Shown here one piece after another: positions 1 through 6,842 of a stretch of 12,088 nucleotides of DNA (position 1 is its first letter; every line of letters begins with the position of its first letter). Source of the stretch: Ruminococcaceae bacterium UBA5904 (GTDB lineage Bacteria > Bacillota > Clostridia > Oscillospirales > Acutalibacteraceae); NCBI GenBank assembly GCA_002431305.1, contig DJEG01000020.1, positions 2,430 through 14,517 of the forward strand, read 5' to 3'. The notes under the pieces were generated by a model that did no database searches, was not told where the DNA came from, and worked only from the letters and a program-made list of their open reading frames with translations. The position numbers and the translations under genes were made by a program.

Positions 1-951
1 AAGGTTGTCGACGAGAGGAACGCGGAGATAAGAAATATCTTCACAGGAGAGGACGACAGACTTCTGCTCGTAATAGGTCCCTGCTCCGCCGACCGCGAGG
101 ACAGCGTTATCGATTATATTACAAGACTTCGCGAGGTTCAGGAAAAGGTTAAGGATAAGATTTATATTATCCCGAGAATTTACACCAATAAGCCGAGAAC
201 TACGGGCGACGGTTACAAGGGCATGCTTCATCAGCCCGACCCGAACGAAAAACCCGATATGTTCAAGGGTATAGTCGCTATCAGAGAGCTTCACATGAGG
301 GCGTTGAGGGAGACAGGCTTCAGCTGTGCGGACGAAATGCTTTACCCCGAGAATTACAGATATCTTGACGATATTCTCGCATACGTTGCAATCGGCGCGC
401 GTTCTGTCGAAAACCAACAGCACCGTCTGACCTCGAGCGGAGTCAGAGTTCCCGTCGGAATGAAGAACCCGACCAGCGGTGATATCTCCGTTATGATGAA
501 CGCGATTACAGCTGCACAGCACAAGCACACGTTCATATACAGAGGCTGGGAGGTTCACTCCGAGGGCAATCCTCTCGCCCACGCGATACTTAGAGGTTCT
601 GTAGATAAATACGGACAGATGATGCCCAATTATCATTATGAGGATCTCGAGCATCTCTGCGACGCGTATGCTAAAACGTCGCTTGCGAATCCCGCTGTCG
701 TAATTGATACGAACCACTGCAATTCGGCAAAGAATCCGTTTGAGCAGGTCAGAATCGCGAAAGAGGTTATGTACAGCTGCCGTTACAATTCGGATATTAA
801 AAAGATCGTCAAGGGCTTCATGATAGAGAGCTACATTGTCGACGGCGCGCAGAAGATAGGCGAGGGCATTTACGGAAAGTCAATCACCGACTCGTGCCTC
901 GGCTGGGATAAGACTAGGAAACTTATCTTCGACCTTGCGGATATGCTTTAA
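1..951 (+). CDS. 3-deoxy-7-phosphoheptulonate (DAHP) synthase, class I, 5'-truncated
   Basis: Condenses phosphoenolpyruvate and erythrose 4-phosphate to DAHP, the cytoplasmic entry step of aromatic amino acid biosynthesis. The open frame runs from base 1, leaving 316 visible residues; compared with about 350 for E. coli AroG, roughly the first 30 are outside the window. Visible motifs, counted from the window edge: GPCSAD (26-31, the Cys being a metal ligand in AroG), KPRTTGDGYKG (64-74, substrate loop), GARSVENQ (about 134), GMKNPTSGD, VIDTNHCNSAKN (metal His), FMIESYIVDG (metal Glu) and SITDSCLGWD (metal Asp). All four AroG-type metal ligands (Cys, His, Glu, Asp) appear present. An internal ATG at 223 is not the start, because conserved sequence continues upstream of it. 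The AroF/G/H-type subfamily is clear, but its feedback specificity cannot be read here. A hairpin terminator follows directly. Confidence 0.95.
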   Translation, partial: KVVDERNAEIRNIFTGEDDRLLLVIGPCSADREDSVIDYITRLREVQEKVKDKIYIIPRIYTNKPRTTGDGYKGMLHQPDPNEKPDMFKGIVAIRELHMRALRETGFSCADEMLYPENYRYLDDILAYVAIGARSVENQQHRLTSSGVRVPVGMKNPTSGDISVMMNAITAAQHKHTFIYRGWEVHSEGNPLAHAILRGSVDKYGQMMPNYHYEDLEHLCDAYAKTSLANPAVVIDTNHCNSAKNPFEQVRIAKEVMYSCRYNSDIKKIVKGFMIESYIVDGAQKIGEGIYGKSITDSCLGWDKTRKLIFDLADML

Positions 952-966
952 TTATATGAATAAATC

Positions 967-995
967 AACCGCTCCGAGCATAATCGGAGCGGTTT
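967..995 (+). terminator. Hairpin terminator after DAHP synthase, possibly bidirectional
   Basis: An 11-bp perfect stem (967-977 with 984-994) encloses a 6-base loop. The T-rich tail on the plus strand is weak (TTTGCGTTTT). The stem lies between the DAHP synthase stop and the convergent lipoprotein gene. On the minus strand it is followed by a loose T-rich run, so it may stop transcription from both sides. Confidence 0.75.
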
Positions 996-1105
996 GCGTT
1001 TTACGCAGTGTTTTATAAACTTCGGTATTATCGGCGGTTTCGAGTTATATAAATAAATTATCGCCCGATACTGCGTTATAATTGTTTTTATGTTAATCTC
1101 CTTTT

Positions 1106-1678
1106 TCAGATAAATTCGGGAATGTCGATCGTCTGACTTTTCTTTTCAAACGAAGAACCCGAATAATATGAAACGGTCAGTTTTCCGTTTTCGATATCCG
1201 GCTGCGCGTCGAGGAACGGAATTTCGTTTGTTTTTGAAACGGGGTAATCGAATTCGGAGACGGTCTTTTCTTTCGAGCCGAAAATCTTTTTAACCGTAAT
1301 TGATGTGCTGTCGCAGTAAACTATATTGTCATTAAAAATCGTAAGCGCGGCTGTATATTCTTCTTTATCTCCGCTTTCGAGGTTGTAAACGTAAGTTTTT
1401 CTGGTGGATAATCCCGAGCCGAACTGAATTGAGACTGCGGTTACCGAATCGGAAATTTTTATTATTTCGGGGTTAATTCTCGTTTCAAAATTTTCGAGAA
1501 TTCTGCCGTCATGTGCTTTTATCTGCGTGTGATAAAGAGAGTTTGAATATATTTCGGAAATATAGGAGATATCCGATTTAGATTCATCGCCGGTTGACGG
1601 TTCGTTTTCGGTTTGAGCGCATGCGCCTAAAATTACGGCAGTCGTTATAAGTAATGCGGGGATGATTGCTTTTTTCAT
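1106..1678 (-). CDS. Small secreted lipoprotein, unknown function
   Basis: A 190-residue protein with a lipoprotein signal: KK after the Met, a hydrophobic stretch at 4-17 and the lipobox LGAC, giving lipid-modified Cys20. It should be anchored on the outside of the cytoplasmic membrane. An acidic, Ser/Thr-rich linker (21-37) follows. The mature part alternates short polar and hydrophobic runs (for example KTYVYNLESGDKEEY and KLTVSYYSGSSFEKKSQTIDI), which suggests a beta-strand-rich or propeller-like fold; that is an impression, not a family match. I chose the ATG at 1676-1678 because AAAGGAAAGAG lies just upstream and it begins a textbook signal peptide; in-frame ATGs further upstream (to 1759) would bury the signal. 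It follows the HEAT-like gene after 148 bp, without a clear promoter or terminator between them, so co-transcription is possible. I do not recognise its function. Confidence 0.8.
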   Translation of the reverse strand: MKKAIIPALLITTAVILGACAQTENEPSTGDESKSDISYISEIYSNSLYHTQIKAHDGRILENFETRINPEIIKISDSVTAVSIQFGSGLSTRKTYVYNLESGDKEEYTAALTIFNDNIVYCDSTSITVKKIFGSKEKTVSEFDYPVSKTNEIPFLDAQPDIENGKLTVSYYSGSSFEKKSQTIDIPEFI

Positions 1679-1699
1679 ATTATCGCTCTTTCCTTTTAA

Positions 1700-1728
1700 A
1701 TTGCAAAAGAAACATATTCCTTTGCAAT
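1700..1728. repeat. Inverted repeat ATTGCAAA-N13-TTTGCAAT upstream of the lipoprotein gene
   Basis: Perfect 8-base arms at 1700-1707 and 1721-1728 lie 22 bases ahead of the lipoprotein start codon, on its 5' side. It could be an operator or a weak leader hairpin. A similar ATTGCA/TGCAAT pair lies in the promoter of the LRR gene (10362-10380). Confidence 0.5.
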
Positions 1729-1760
1729 TAAATGTTATCATGGGAGAAAACAAAAGCAAG

Positions 1761-1800
1761 TTACAAAAGTTTACAAAAAACTAACGAGAAATTACAAAAT
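1761..1800. repeat. Three phased TTACAAAA direct repeats
   Basis: TTACAAAA occurs at 1761-1768, 1771-1778 and, as TTACAAAAT, at 1792-1800. The starts are 10 and 21 bases apart, close to one and two helical turns. They sit in the 148-bp gap upstream of the lipoprotein gene. Such phased hexamer-like repeats resemble binding sites of OmpR/PhoB-type response regulators, but the region is AT-rich and no regulator gene is nearby. I could not identify a convincing promoter in this gap. Confidence 0.4.
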
Positions 1801-1826
1801 GCAATTTTTTGTTATGGAAATATATT

Positions 1827-2477
1827 CTATTTACTTTTATTAAGCCGTCTCTCTGCAATTTTTTTGACCCATTTTCTTTTATCGTTGAGAAACGGCTCGA
1901 AATACTTATCATAATTTTCGTCCTTATATTTTTCGAGCGCGGACAGCGCGTGACCGCTTACATTTTTGTCGCTGAGCGCGTCGATTATTATTTTTACATA
2001 ATTCTCGTCTTTCAGTCTGCCGAAAAGAGTGTAAAGACATTGCTTATCTTTCGAATCGAATTTATCCGAATTTGCAAAGCGGATATAATCGTCCTTATAT
2101 TTCCTTTTTCCGAGCGACCGGAGCATATCGAACAAAGACCAGACGTTGTACTCGTTCGAATAGTTTTCCGGCGTTTCGTCGAGCATTGAAATAATGCTCT
2201 CGGCTAATTCGTCCGTTTTGTATTTAAGCCCGACAGCCTCGCTTAACATGCAGTATCTGTCATAAAATGAATTCGAACGGTCGTTGATATATCTGATCAT
2301 TTTTTCGTACAGATACGCTCTCTGCTCTTTTTCGGGATGAAAATTATAAAGCGCGTCGACGGGTATGACTTTTGACATCTTGTCTTTGAATTCTCTTATG
2401 CTGTCGGATTTTATCTTAAACAGTTCGGGATTTTGTTTTATTGAGTTTTTGATTATTTCGGAAAAGTCGTAAGTCAT
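1827..2477 (-). CDS. Helical HEAT-repeat-like protein, unknown function
   Basis: A 216-residue protein without signal peptide or membrane segment, so probably cytoplasmic. It is highly charged and apparently all-helical. The C-terminal third (about 145-214) looks like two or three HEAT-like helical pairs: CLYTLFGRLKDENYVKIIIDALS, then HALSALEKYKDENYDKYFEPFL, then DKRKWVKKIAERRLNK. HEAT-like solenoids usually act as protein-binding scaffolds; no catalytic motif is visible. The ATG at 2475-2477 is preceded by AAAGGGAAAAAC, a good ribosome binding site inside the 13-bp gap after the isomerase stop, so the two genes should be one operon. What the pair does together is unknown. The stop is TAG; only a weak AT-rich dyad follows, not a convincing terminator. 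Confidence 0.8.
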   Translation of the reverse strand: MTYDFSEIIKNSIKQNPELFKIKSDSIREFKDKMSKVIPVDALYNFHPEKEQRAYLYEKMIRYINDRSNSFYDRYCMLSEAVGLKYKTDELAESIISMLDETPENYSNEYNVWSLFDMLRSLGKRKYKDDYIRFANSDKFDSKDKQCLYTLFGRLKDENYVKIIIDALSDKNVSGHALSALEKYKDENYDKYFEPFLNDKRKWVKKIAERRLNKSK

Positions 2478-2490
2478 ATGTTTTTCCCTT

Positions 2491-3270
2491 TTAAATCATT
2501 ATTTTATCAAGCCTGTTTTTCGCCTCGGCTATTTCCCTGTCCTCCGAATAGCTCCAGTCGTATATTTCTATTATATAGTTTCCGTCATAGCCGATCGCTT
2601 TCATATCGTTAAAAAACTTTTTAAAATCAAAATTGCCCGTCAGCGGAGGAATGCAGTCCTTATTTGAGTTATGGTCGCTTATGTGGACATGGCGTATGTT
2701 TTCTCCGACGGCGTTTATAAAATCTGTATATTCGAAATGCGTTCTGTACGCCTGCTTTATATCAAGCACGACTCCGAAATCATCGCCGATATAATCCCTC
2801 ATCCGCCTTAGATACTCGGGACTTTCGCCTCTGTAATAAACGACATTCTCGTGGCAGACGTGAATTGAATATTTTTTCCCGAGTTCTGTTAAATACTTAA
2901 ATCTTTCGAAATACTCGCCGTCGGATATCGAACCCGGAATTTTGGCCCCGTGAAAAACGCATATATCCGCTCCGAGCCTGTGCGTTACTTCGAAAAATCG
3001 TTCGTAAAGCGGAAGCGAATCCGTAAATCTGCGTTCATAATTTGAAAATAAATAAAATGACTCCGCGAACGACTGAAACGGGTGAAGCGAGACTATGTTT
3101 ATGCCGTATTTTTGTTTTATATCAATAATCGTTTTTACGAATTCATCCTTTAATTCCGACGGGGAATTCAGGAAAAGTTCGGCTGTTTTTATCCCGAGTC
3201 TGCCCAAGCGTTCAAGCGAATTTTCCGTTACGTCGGGGTAAAAACAGGCGGACGAGGCTCCGATAGTCAT
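2491..3270 (-). CDS. Sugar phosphate isomerase/epimerase-like TIM-barrel protein
   Basis: A 259-residue cytoplasmic protein of the xylose isomerase-like TIM-barrel family (AP endonuclease 2 fold). Strand-end motifs carry the usual metal-binding residues: VFHGAK (105-110), HEN with Glu141, VVLDIKQAYR with Asp170, HVHISDH (194-200) and IIEIYD with Glu235. The four-ligand E-D-H-E pattern is therefore intact and catalysis is likely. The family isomerises or epimerises ketoses, sugar phosphates or inosose-type compounds; the sequence does not show which. The start ATG at 3268-3270 has AAAGGAAGCGG at good spacing. It is the first gene of the minus-strand operon, driven from a promoter at 3303-3331, and is divergent from a small membrane protein gene and the rhamnosidase. 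A role in sugar catabolism, perhaps of rhamnoside-derived sugars, is inference from position only. Confidence 0.88.
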   Translation of the reverse strand: MTIGASSACFYPDVTENSLERLGRLGIKTAELFLNSPSELKDEFVKTIIDIKQKYGINIVSLHPFQSFAESFYLFSNYERRFTDSLPLYERFFEVTHRLGADICVFHGAKIPGSISDGEYFERFKYLTELGKKYSIHVCHENVVYYRGESPEYLRRMRDYIGDDFGVVLDIKQAYRTHFEYTDFINAVGENIRHVHISDHNSNKDCIPPLTGNFDFKKFFNDMKAIGYDGNYIIEIYDWSYSEDREIAEAKNRLDKIMI

Positions 3271-3294
3271 TTTACCGCTTCCTTTATTTGTGTG

Positions 3295-3323
3295 TTGATT
3301 GTATTCTATAATAATTTTAAAAT
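3295..3323 (+). promoter_or_regulatory. Sigma-A type promoter for the small membrane protein gene
   Basis: TTGATT (3295-3300), 17 bases, TAAAAT (3318-3323). A perfect TATAAT at 3307-3312 is an alternative -10 but has only a weak -35 (TTATTT at 3284-3289). The first choice gives a very short leader of about 13 bases before the ATG at 3343. Confidence 0.5.
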
Positions 3324-3331
3324 ATATTCAA
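3303..3331 (-). promoter_or_regulatory. Sigma-A type promoter for the isomerase operon
   Basis: Reading the minus strand, TTGAAT (3331-3326), 17 bases, then TAGAAT (3308-3303). The predicted transcript starts near 3296, giving a leader of about 25 bases. It overlaps the opposed plus-strand promoter at 3295-3323. Confidence 0.65.
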
Positions 3332-3342
3332 GGGTGAGACGC

Positions 3343-3615
3343 ATGAAAATAGACGTTAAAGAGATAAAAAAGGCGGTAAAATCAATAAATCCGTTTTCAA
3401 AATGTTTAATAATATACGGCGGTATTCTGGTTATAAGTTTATATATCGGTGCTTTGATTTTTTTCTGTTTTAAGGGGTCGATAGCCGGGTACTACGAGGA
3501 TATCGATATGTGCAATCAGCTTCTTAATTGTGCAAAGGATTGCCTGGGCGCATCATTTGTGCCCGCTTTGCTTTTTGAAATCATACATATTGCAGAAAAT
3601 ACAGATAAAAAATAA
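3343..3615 (+). CDS. Small two-helix membrane protein, unknown function
   Basis: A 90-residue protein with a basic N-terminus (MKIDVKEIKKAVKSINPFSK) and two hydrophobic segments, about 20-43 and 65-83. The connecting loop (GYYEDIDMCNQLLNCAKDC) is acidic and carries three cysteines. By the positive-inside rule the N-terminus faces the cytoplasm and the loop is outside, where the cysteines could pair. I chose the ATG at 3343 over the one at 3292 because AAGGGTGAG sits directly upstream of it and the earlier start would lie inside the predicted promoter. It ends 97 bp before the rhamnosidase gene, which has its own promoter, so any link is loose. I do not recognise a family. Confidence 0.72.
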   Translation: MKIDVKEIKKAVKSINPFSKCLIIYGGILVISLYIGALIFFCFKGSIAGYYEDIDMCNQLLNCAKDCLGASFVPALLFEIIHIAENTDKK

Positions 3616-3629
3616 AGATAGCTTAAGTA

Positions 3630-3658
3630 TTGCGGTCTTAATATAAATATGCTATAAT
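3630..3658 (+). promoter_or_regulatory. Extended -10 promoter for the rhamnosidase gene
   Basis: TTGCGG (3630-3635), 17 bases, perfect TATAAT (3653-3658) preceded by TGC (extended -10). The predicted start is near 3665, with a leader of about 48 bases. Confidence 0.7.
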
Positions 3659-3701
3659 TTTCATAAAATTAATACTATTTTTTATGTATTATCTTATGAA
3701 A
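3659..3701 (+). repeat. Inverted repeat spanning the start of the rhamnosidase transcript and its SD
   Basis: TTTCATAA (3659-3666) and TTATGAAA (3694-3701) form perfect 8-base arms 27 bases apart. The left arm abuts the -10 box and covers the likely transcription start; the right arm runs into the ribosome binding site (GAAAGGCG, 3698-3705). It could be a two-site operator, or an RNA stem that partly hides the Shine-Dalgarno. Confidence 0.45.
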
Positions 3702-3712
3702 GGCGTGACGAT

Positions 3713-5881
3713 ATGAAAACTATCTATAATGCAAAGTGGATTAAAACTCCTGTTTCGGGGGACGGAATAAGCGTTCAGTTTACGAAATGCTTTGACTCCC
3801 GCAATGTCCGCAGGGCGATCCTGAATGTGACCGCAATGGGCGTTTATAACGCGTTTATTAACGGTAAACGCGTCGGAAAATACGTACTTGCTCCGGGCTG
3901 GACGGACTACCGTCACCGCTTACAGTATCAGAGTTATGACATCACCGAGTTTATGAAAAACGAGACTGTCGCTGTTATAAGCGCGGCTCCCGGCTGGAAC
4001 GCGCTCTACTGCAAGGATTTTTGTGACGATGTCGACTGTGAAAAAGAGCCTGCGATTCTTGCAAGTATAGACATTGAATATTCGGACGGCTCGGCGGAAT
4101 GTATTTTAACGGATTCGTCATGGTCTGTTTATTCAGACTCGGTAATCTATTCTCATATTTATAACGGCGAGACGTTTGACGAGACCGCGGTGCCCGAAAA
4201 ACTCGGAAACGCAGTGGAATTCGATTATAAAAAGAATATTCTTATCCCCCAGCAGGGCGAGGAAATTCGTGAGATTCAGACCCTTGACGCGAAAAAACTT
4301 ATTATCACCCCCTCGGGCGATAAGGTTATAGACTTCGGTCAGGAGATAACCGGCTATGTCCGTTTTAAGATAAAGGGCAGCCGCGGTGATAAAGTCAAGA
4401 TTCTGCACGGTGAAATGCTCGACAAAAACGGCGAGTTTTACAATGCGAATTATCGCGGAGCGAAAGCAGAAATTAACTACACGTGCGACGGAAAAACGAG
4501 AGTTTATAATCCGCAGCACACGTTTTTCGGATTCAGATATATTAAGCTCTGCGGCTGGTGCGACGAGATAAAACTCGAAAACTTTAAAGCCGTTGCCGTA
4601 AGCTCGGATTTAAGACGTACCGGATATTTCGAGTGCTCGGACGCTAAGCTCAATAAACTGTTTTCTAACATTATATGGAGCAATACAGATAATTTCCTCG
4701 ATATTCCGACCGACTGCCCGCAGAGGGACGAGAGACTCGGCTGGACCGGCGACGCGCAGGTATTCTGTAAGACGGCGGCTCTTAATTTCGATACTAAGAA
4801 ATTCTTTACAAAATGGCTCGACGACGCGATAACTGAGCAGAGAGCGGACGGTTCTTTCCCGAACGTTATCCCCGGTCTTGACCGTGATAATAAGCCGTCG
4901 GCGGCGTGGGCGGATTTTGCGGTAATAGTTCCGTGGACGCTGTATCTTGTCTACGGTGATAAGGAGCTTCTGAAGCATCATTACCCAATGATGAAACGTT
5001 GGGTTGATTATGTCGATTCGGTCAGTACAAATCATCTCTGGCTCGGCGGGAGGCATTTCGGCGACTGGCTCGATTTCAGCCCCGAAACGACTGCATGCGA
5101 CGGAAAAACGGATAAGGATTTGATTGCCTGTGCATTTTTCGCATACTCTACTGAGCTTCTCATAAACGCGGGCAACGCGATAGGCGAGGACATTTCGTAC
5201 TACGAATACTTAATAGCTGAGATAAAATCCGCATTTATTAAAAAGTATATAAAAGACGGCAGAGTTACGTGCGATACTCAGACTGCGTGCATACTCGCGT
5301 TAAAATTCGGACTGTGCGGACTCGATGAGGAAAGCGTCGTAAAACAGCTTGTCGACTCGATAAAGGAGTACGGACACATGACGACGGGATTTGTCGGCAC
5401 GCCGTATATTCTCCCGATTTTAAGCCGTTACGGTTACAGTAAAATTGCGTACGATCTTATATTGAGAACGAAGTTCCCGTCGTGGCTCTATTCCGTCGAA
5501 AAAGGAGCGACGACCACGTGGGAGCACTGGGATTCAATAAAGGAAAACGGCGATATGTGGTCTGCGGATATGAATTCATTTAATCACTATGCGTACGGCG
5601 CCGTCGCGGAATGGATGTACGGCAATATGGCGGGTATCAATATCAGCGAGGACGCACCCGCGTTCAAAAAGATAATTTTCAGCCCCGAAACAGACGAACG
5701 CATTAATTACGTAAAGGCTTCCGTCGATTCACAGAACGGAGTTGTGTTAAGCGAGTGGCGCAGAGGTTCGGACGGCAGAATAACATATACTTTCATAGTT
5801 CCCGAAAACAGCGAGGCTTACGCTTATATAGGCGGTAAGGAGATAAAACTGTCGGCGGGCGAGAATGTTATAAAAGAATAA
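3713..5881 (+). CDS. Alpha-L-rhamnosidase, GH78, intracellular
   Basis: Releases terminal alpha-L-rhamnose from glycosides such as flavonoid rutinosides or pectin and cell-wall oligosaccharides. At 722 residues it is shorter than many GH78 enzymes (about 900-1000). It opens almost directly with the Bac_rhamnosid_N beta domain (about 31-170, with AFINGKRVGKYVLAPGWTDY), then a beta-sandwich domain (about 195-295, ending in FFGFRYIKL), the (alpha/alpha)6 catalytic barrel (about 300-640) and a C-terminal beta domain (about 645-720). Catalytic motifs are intact: DCPQRDERLGWTGDAQ (334-349) with Glu340 as likely general acid, and TTTWEHWDS (600-608) with Glu604 as likely general base; SFNHYAYGAV (622-631) also fits. 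There is no signal peptide, so it should act inside the cell on imported oligosaccharides. The start ATG has GAAAGGCG upstream. It ends in its own strong terminator and is transcribed alone. Confidence 0.95.
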   Translation: MKTIYNAKWIKTPVSGDGISVQFTKCFDSRNVRRAILNVTAMGVYNAFINGKRVGKYVLAPGWTDYRHRLQYQSYDITEFMKNETVAVISAAPGWNALYCKDFCDDVDCEKEPAILASIDIEYSDGSAECILTDSSWSVYSDSVIYSHIYNGETFDETAVPEKLGNAVEFDYKKNILIPQQGEEIREIQTLDAKKLIITPSGDKVIDFGQEITGYVRFKIKGSRGDKVKILHGEMLDKNGEFYNANYRGAKAEINYTCDGKTRVYNPQHTFFGFRYIKLCGWCDEIKLENFKAVAVSSDLRRTGYFECSDAKLNKLFSNIIWSNTDNFLDIPTDCPQRDERLGWTGDAQVFCKTAALNFDTKKFFTKWLDDAITEQRADGSFPNVIPGLDRDNKPSAAWADFAVIVPWTLYLVYGDKELLKHHYPMMKRWVDYVDSVSTNHLWLGGRHFGDWLDFSPETTACDGKTDKDLIACAFFAYSTELLINAGNAIGEDISYYEYLIAEIKSAFIKKYIKDGRVTCDTQTACILALKFGLCGLDEESVVKQLVDSIKEYGHMTTGFVGTPYILPILSRYGYSKIAYDLILRTKFPSWLYSVEKGATTTWEHWDSIKENGDMWSADMNSFNHYAYGAVAEWMYGNMAGINISEDAPAFKKIIFSPETDERINYVKASVDSQNGVVLSEWRRGSDGRITYTFIVPENSEAYAYIGGKEIKLSAGENVIKE

Positions 5882-5899
5882 AAAATATATAATCACAGG

Positions 5900-5929
5900 C
5901 TCTCGGGAATTCGTTTCCGAGAGTTTTTT
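5900..5929 (+). terminator. Rho-independent terminator after the rhamnosidase gene
   Basis: A 10-bp stem (5900-5909 with 5914-5923, one G-T pair) is closed by a UUCG tetraloop (5910-5913) and followed by six T. This is a strong intrinsic terminator 18 bases after the stop codon. Confidence 0.92.
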
Positions 5930-5932
5930 ATG

Positions 5933-5961
5933 TTGAATAACAGTGTAAAGTGTGATAAAAT
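5933..5961 (+). promoter_or_regulatory. Promoter of the radical SAM/phosphatase/MATE operon
   Basis: TTGAAT (5933-5938), 17 bases, TAAAAT (5956-5961) with TGA directly before it (extended -10). It begins just after the rhamnosidase terminator, so the downstream operon is independently transcribed. The predicted start is near 5968, with a leader of about 29 bases. Confidence 0.68.
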
Positions 5962-5996
5962 TATATAAAATTTTGATTTATCGGGATTGAGCAGCG

Positions 5997-6842
5997 GTGT
6001 TAAAAAAAGTTTATGTCGAAATCGGAAATATCTGCAATCTAAACTGCGATTTCTGCCCGGGAACTGAGCGGAAGAAGGAGTTTATCTCCGTTCCCGATTT
6101 TAAGATTATCGCGCCCAAGGTCAAGAAAGTATGCGATTATATTTATCTTCACGTCATGGGCGAACCTCTTCTGCATCCGAATTTAGATGAAATACTGTCT
6201 GTGTGCAATGATAATAAACTTAAAGTTTCCGTTACGACGAACGGTACGCTGTTAAAGGAAAAAGAGGATATTCTGCTCAATTCTCCTGCGCTTTATAAGG
6301 TCAGCGTATCGGTGCATTCGTTTGAGGCAAACGGCGGAATCGATATAGAAAACTACCTTGAAAATATATATGAATTTACGAAAAAGGCAAGCGAAAACGG
6401 CGTTATTGTTTCGTTAAGACTATGGAATCTTGATTCGGATAATTTAAAGAGCAGAAACGGTCTCAACGGCAGTATCACCGATTATTTTCTAAATAAATTT
6501 CACGAATCCGAAATAAACCGTACGGGTTATAAATTAAGGAAAAACGCGTATATGGAATTTGCCGAAAAATTTAAATGGCCCGGCGAGGGCGTAGAAAATA
6601 AAACCGACGGCAGGTTCTGTTACGCGTTGAGAGATCAGACAGCCGTGCTGTGCGACGGTACGGTCGTTCCATGCTGTCTTGACAGAAACGGCGAAATGAA
6701 GCTCGGAAATATTTTTGAAAGCGAAATAGACGAAATTCTTAACGGCGGGCGGGCGAAGATGATTTACGACGGTTTTTCGTCGCTTAAAGCGCGCGAAAAG
6801 TTGTGCGCCGAATGTGAATATGCAAGGAGATTTGACAGATGA
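5997..6842 (+). CDS. Radical SAM protein with SPASM-like C-terminal region
   Basis: A 281-residue cytoplasmic enzyme expected to cleave S-adenosylmethionine with a [4Fe-4S] cluster and start radical chemistry. The cluster motif CNLNCDFC (Cys13, 17, 20) sits in the usual N-terminal place; MGEPLLHP (54-61) is the SAM-binding GGE-like motif. The C-terminal part has a SPASM-type cysteine set: FCYAL (Cys208), LCDGTVVPCC (219, 226, 227), LGNIFES (236-242) and CAEC (270, 273), probably holding one auxiliary Fe-S cluster. SPASM enzymes often modify ribosomal peptides or act as sulfatase maturases; the substrate here is unknown and no precursor peptide is seen nearby. The start is GTG at 5997, the only option after an in-frame stop at 5988-5990; the Shine-Dalgarno is poor (GGGA, 10 bases away). 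The stop overlaps the next start as ATGA, so translation is coupled to the phosphatase gene. Confidence 0.88.
   Translation: MLKKVYVEIGNICNLNCDFCPGTERKKEFISVPDFKIIAPKVKKVCDYIYLHVMGEPLLHPNLDEILSVCNDNKLKVSVTTNGTLLKEKEDILLNSPALYKVSVSVHSFEANGGIDIENYLENIYEFTKKASENGVIVSLRLWNLDSDNLKSRNGLNGSITDYFLNKFHESEINRTGYKLRKNAYMEFAEKFKWPGEGVENKTDGRFCYALRDQTAVLCDGTVVPCCLDRNGEMKLGNIFESEIDEILNGGRAKMIYDGFSSLKAREKLCAECEYARRFDR

Noticed and set aside
1003..1076. Widely spaced inverted repeat ACGCAGT (1003-1009) / ACTGCGT (1070-1076)
   Set aside because: Seven-base arms 60 bases apart with no convincing inner stem; probably chance in a convergent intergenic gap that already has a better hairpin at 967-994.
4133..4519. 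Minus-strand open frames within the rhamnosidase (also 4610-5056)
   Set aside because: Shadows of a well-supported GH78 gene; their translations resemble no protein and lack start signals.
5882..5996. Possible precursor peptide gene ahead of the radical SAM gene
   Set aside because: The stretch is filled by the terminator, the promoter and a short leader; no ribosome binding site with a short reading frame was found.
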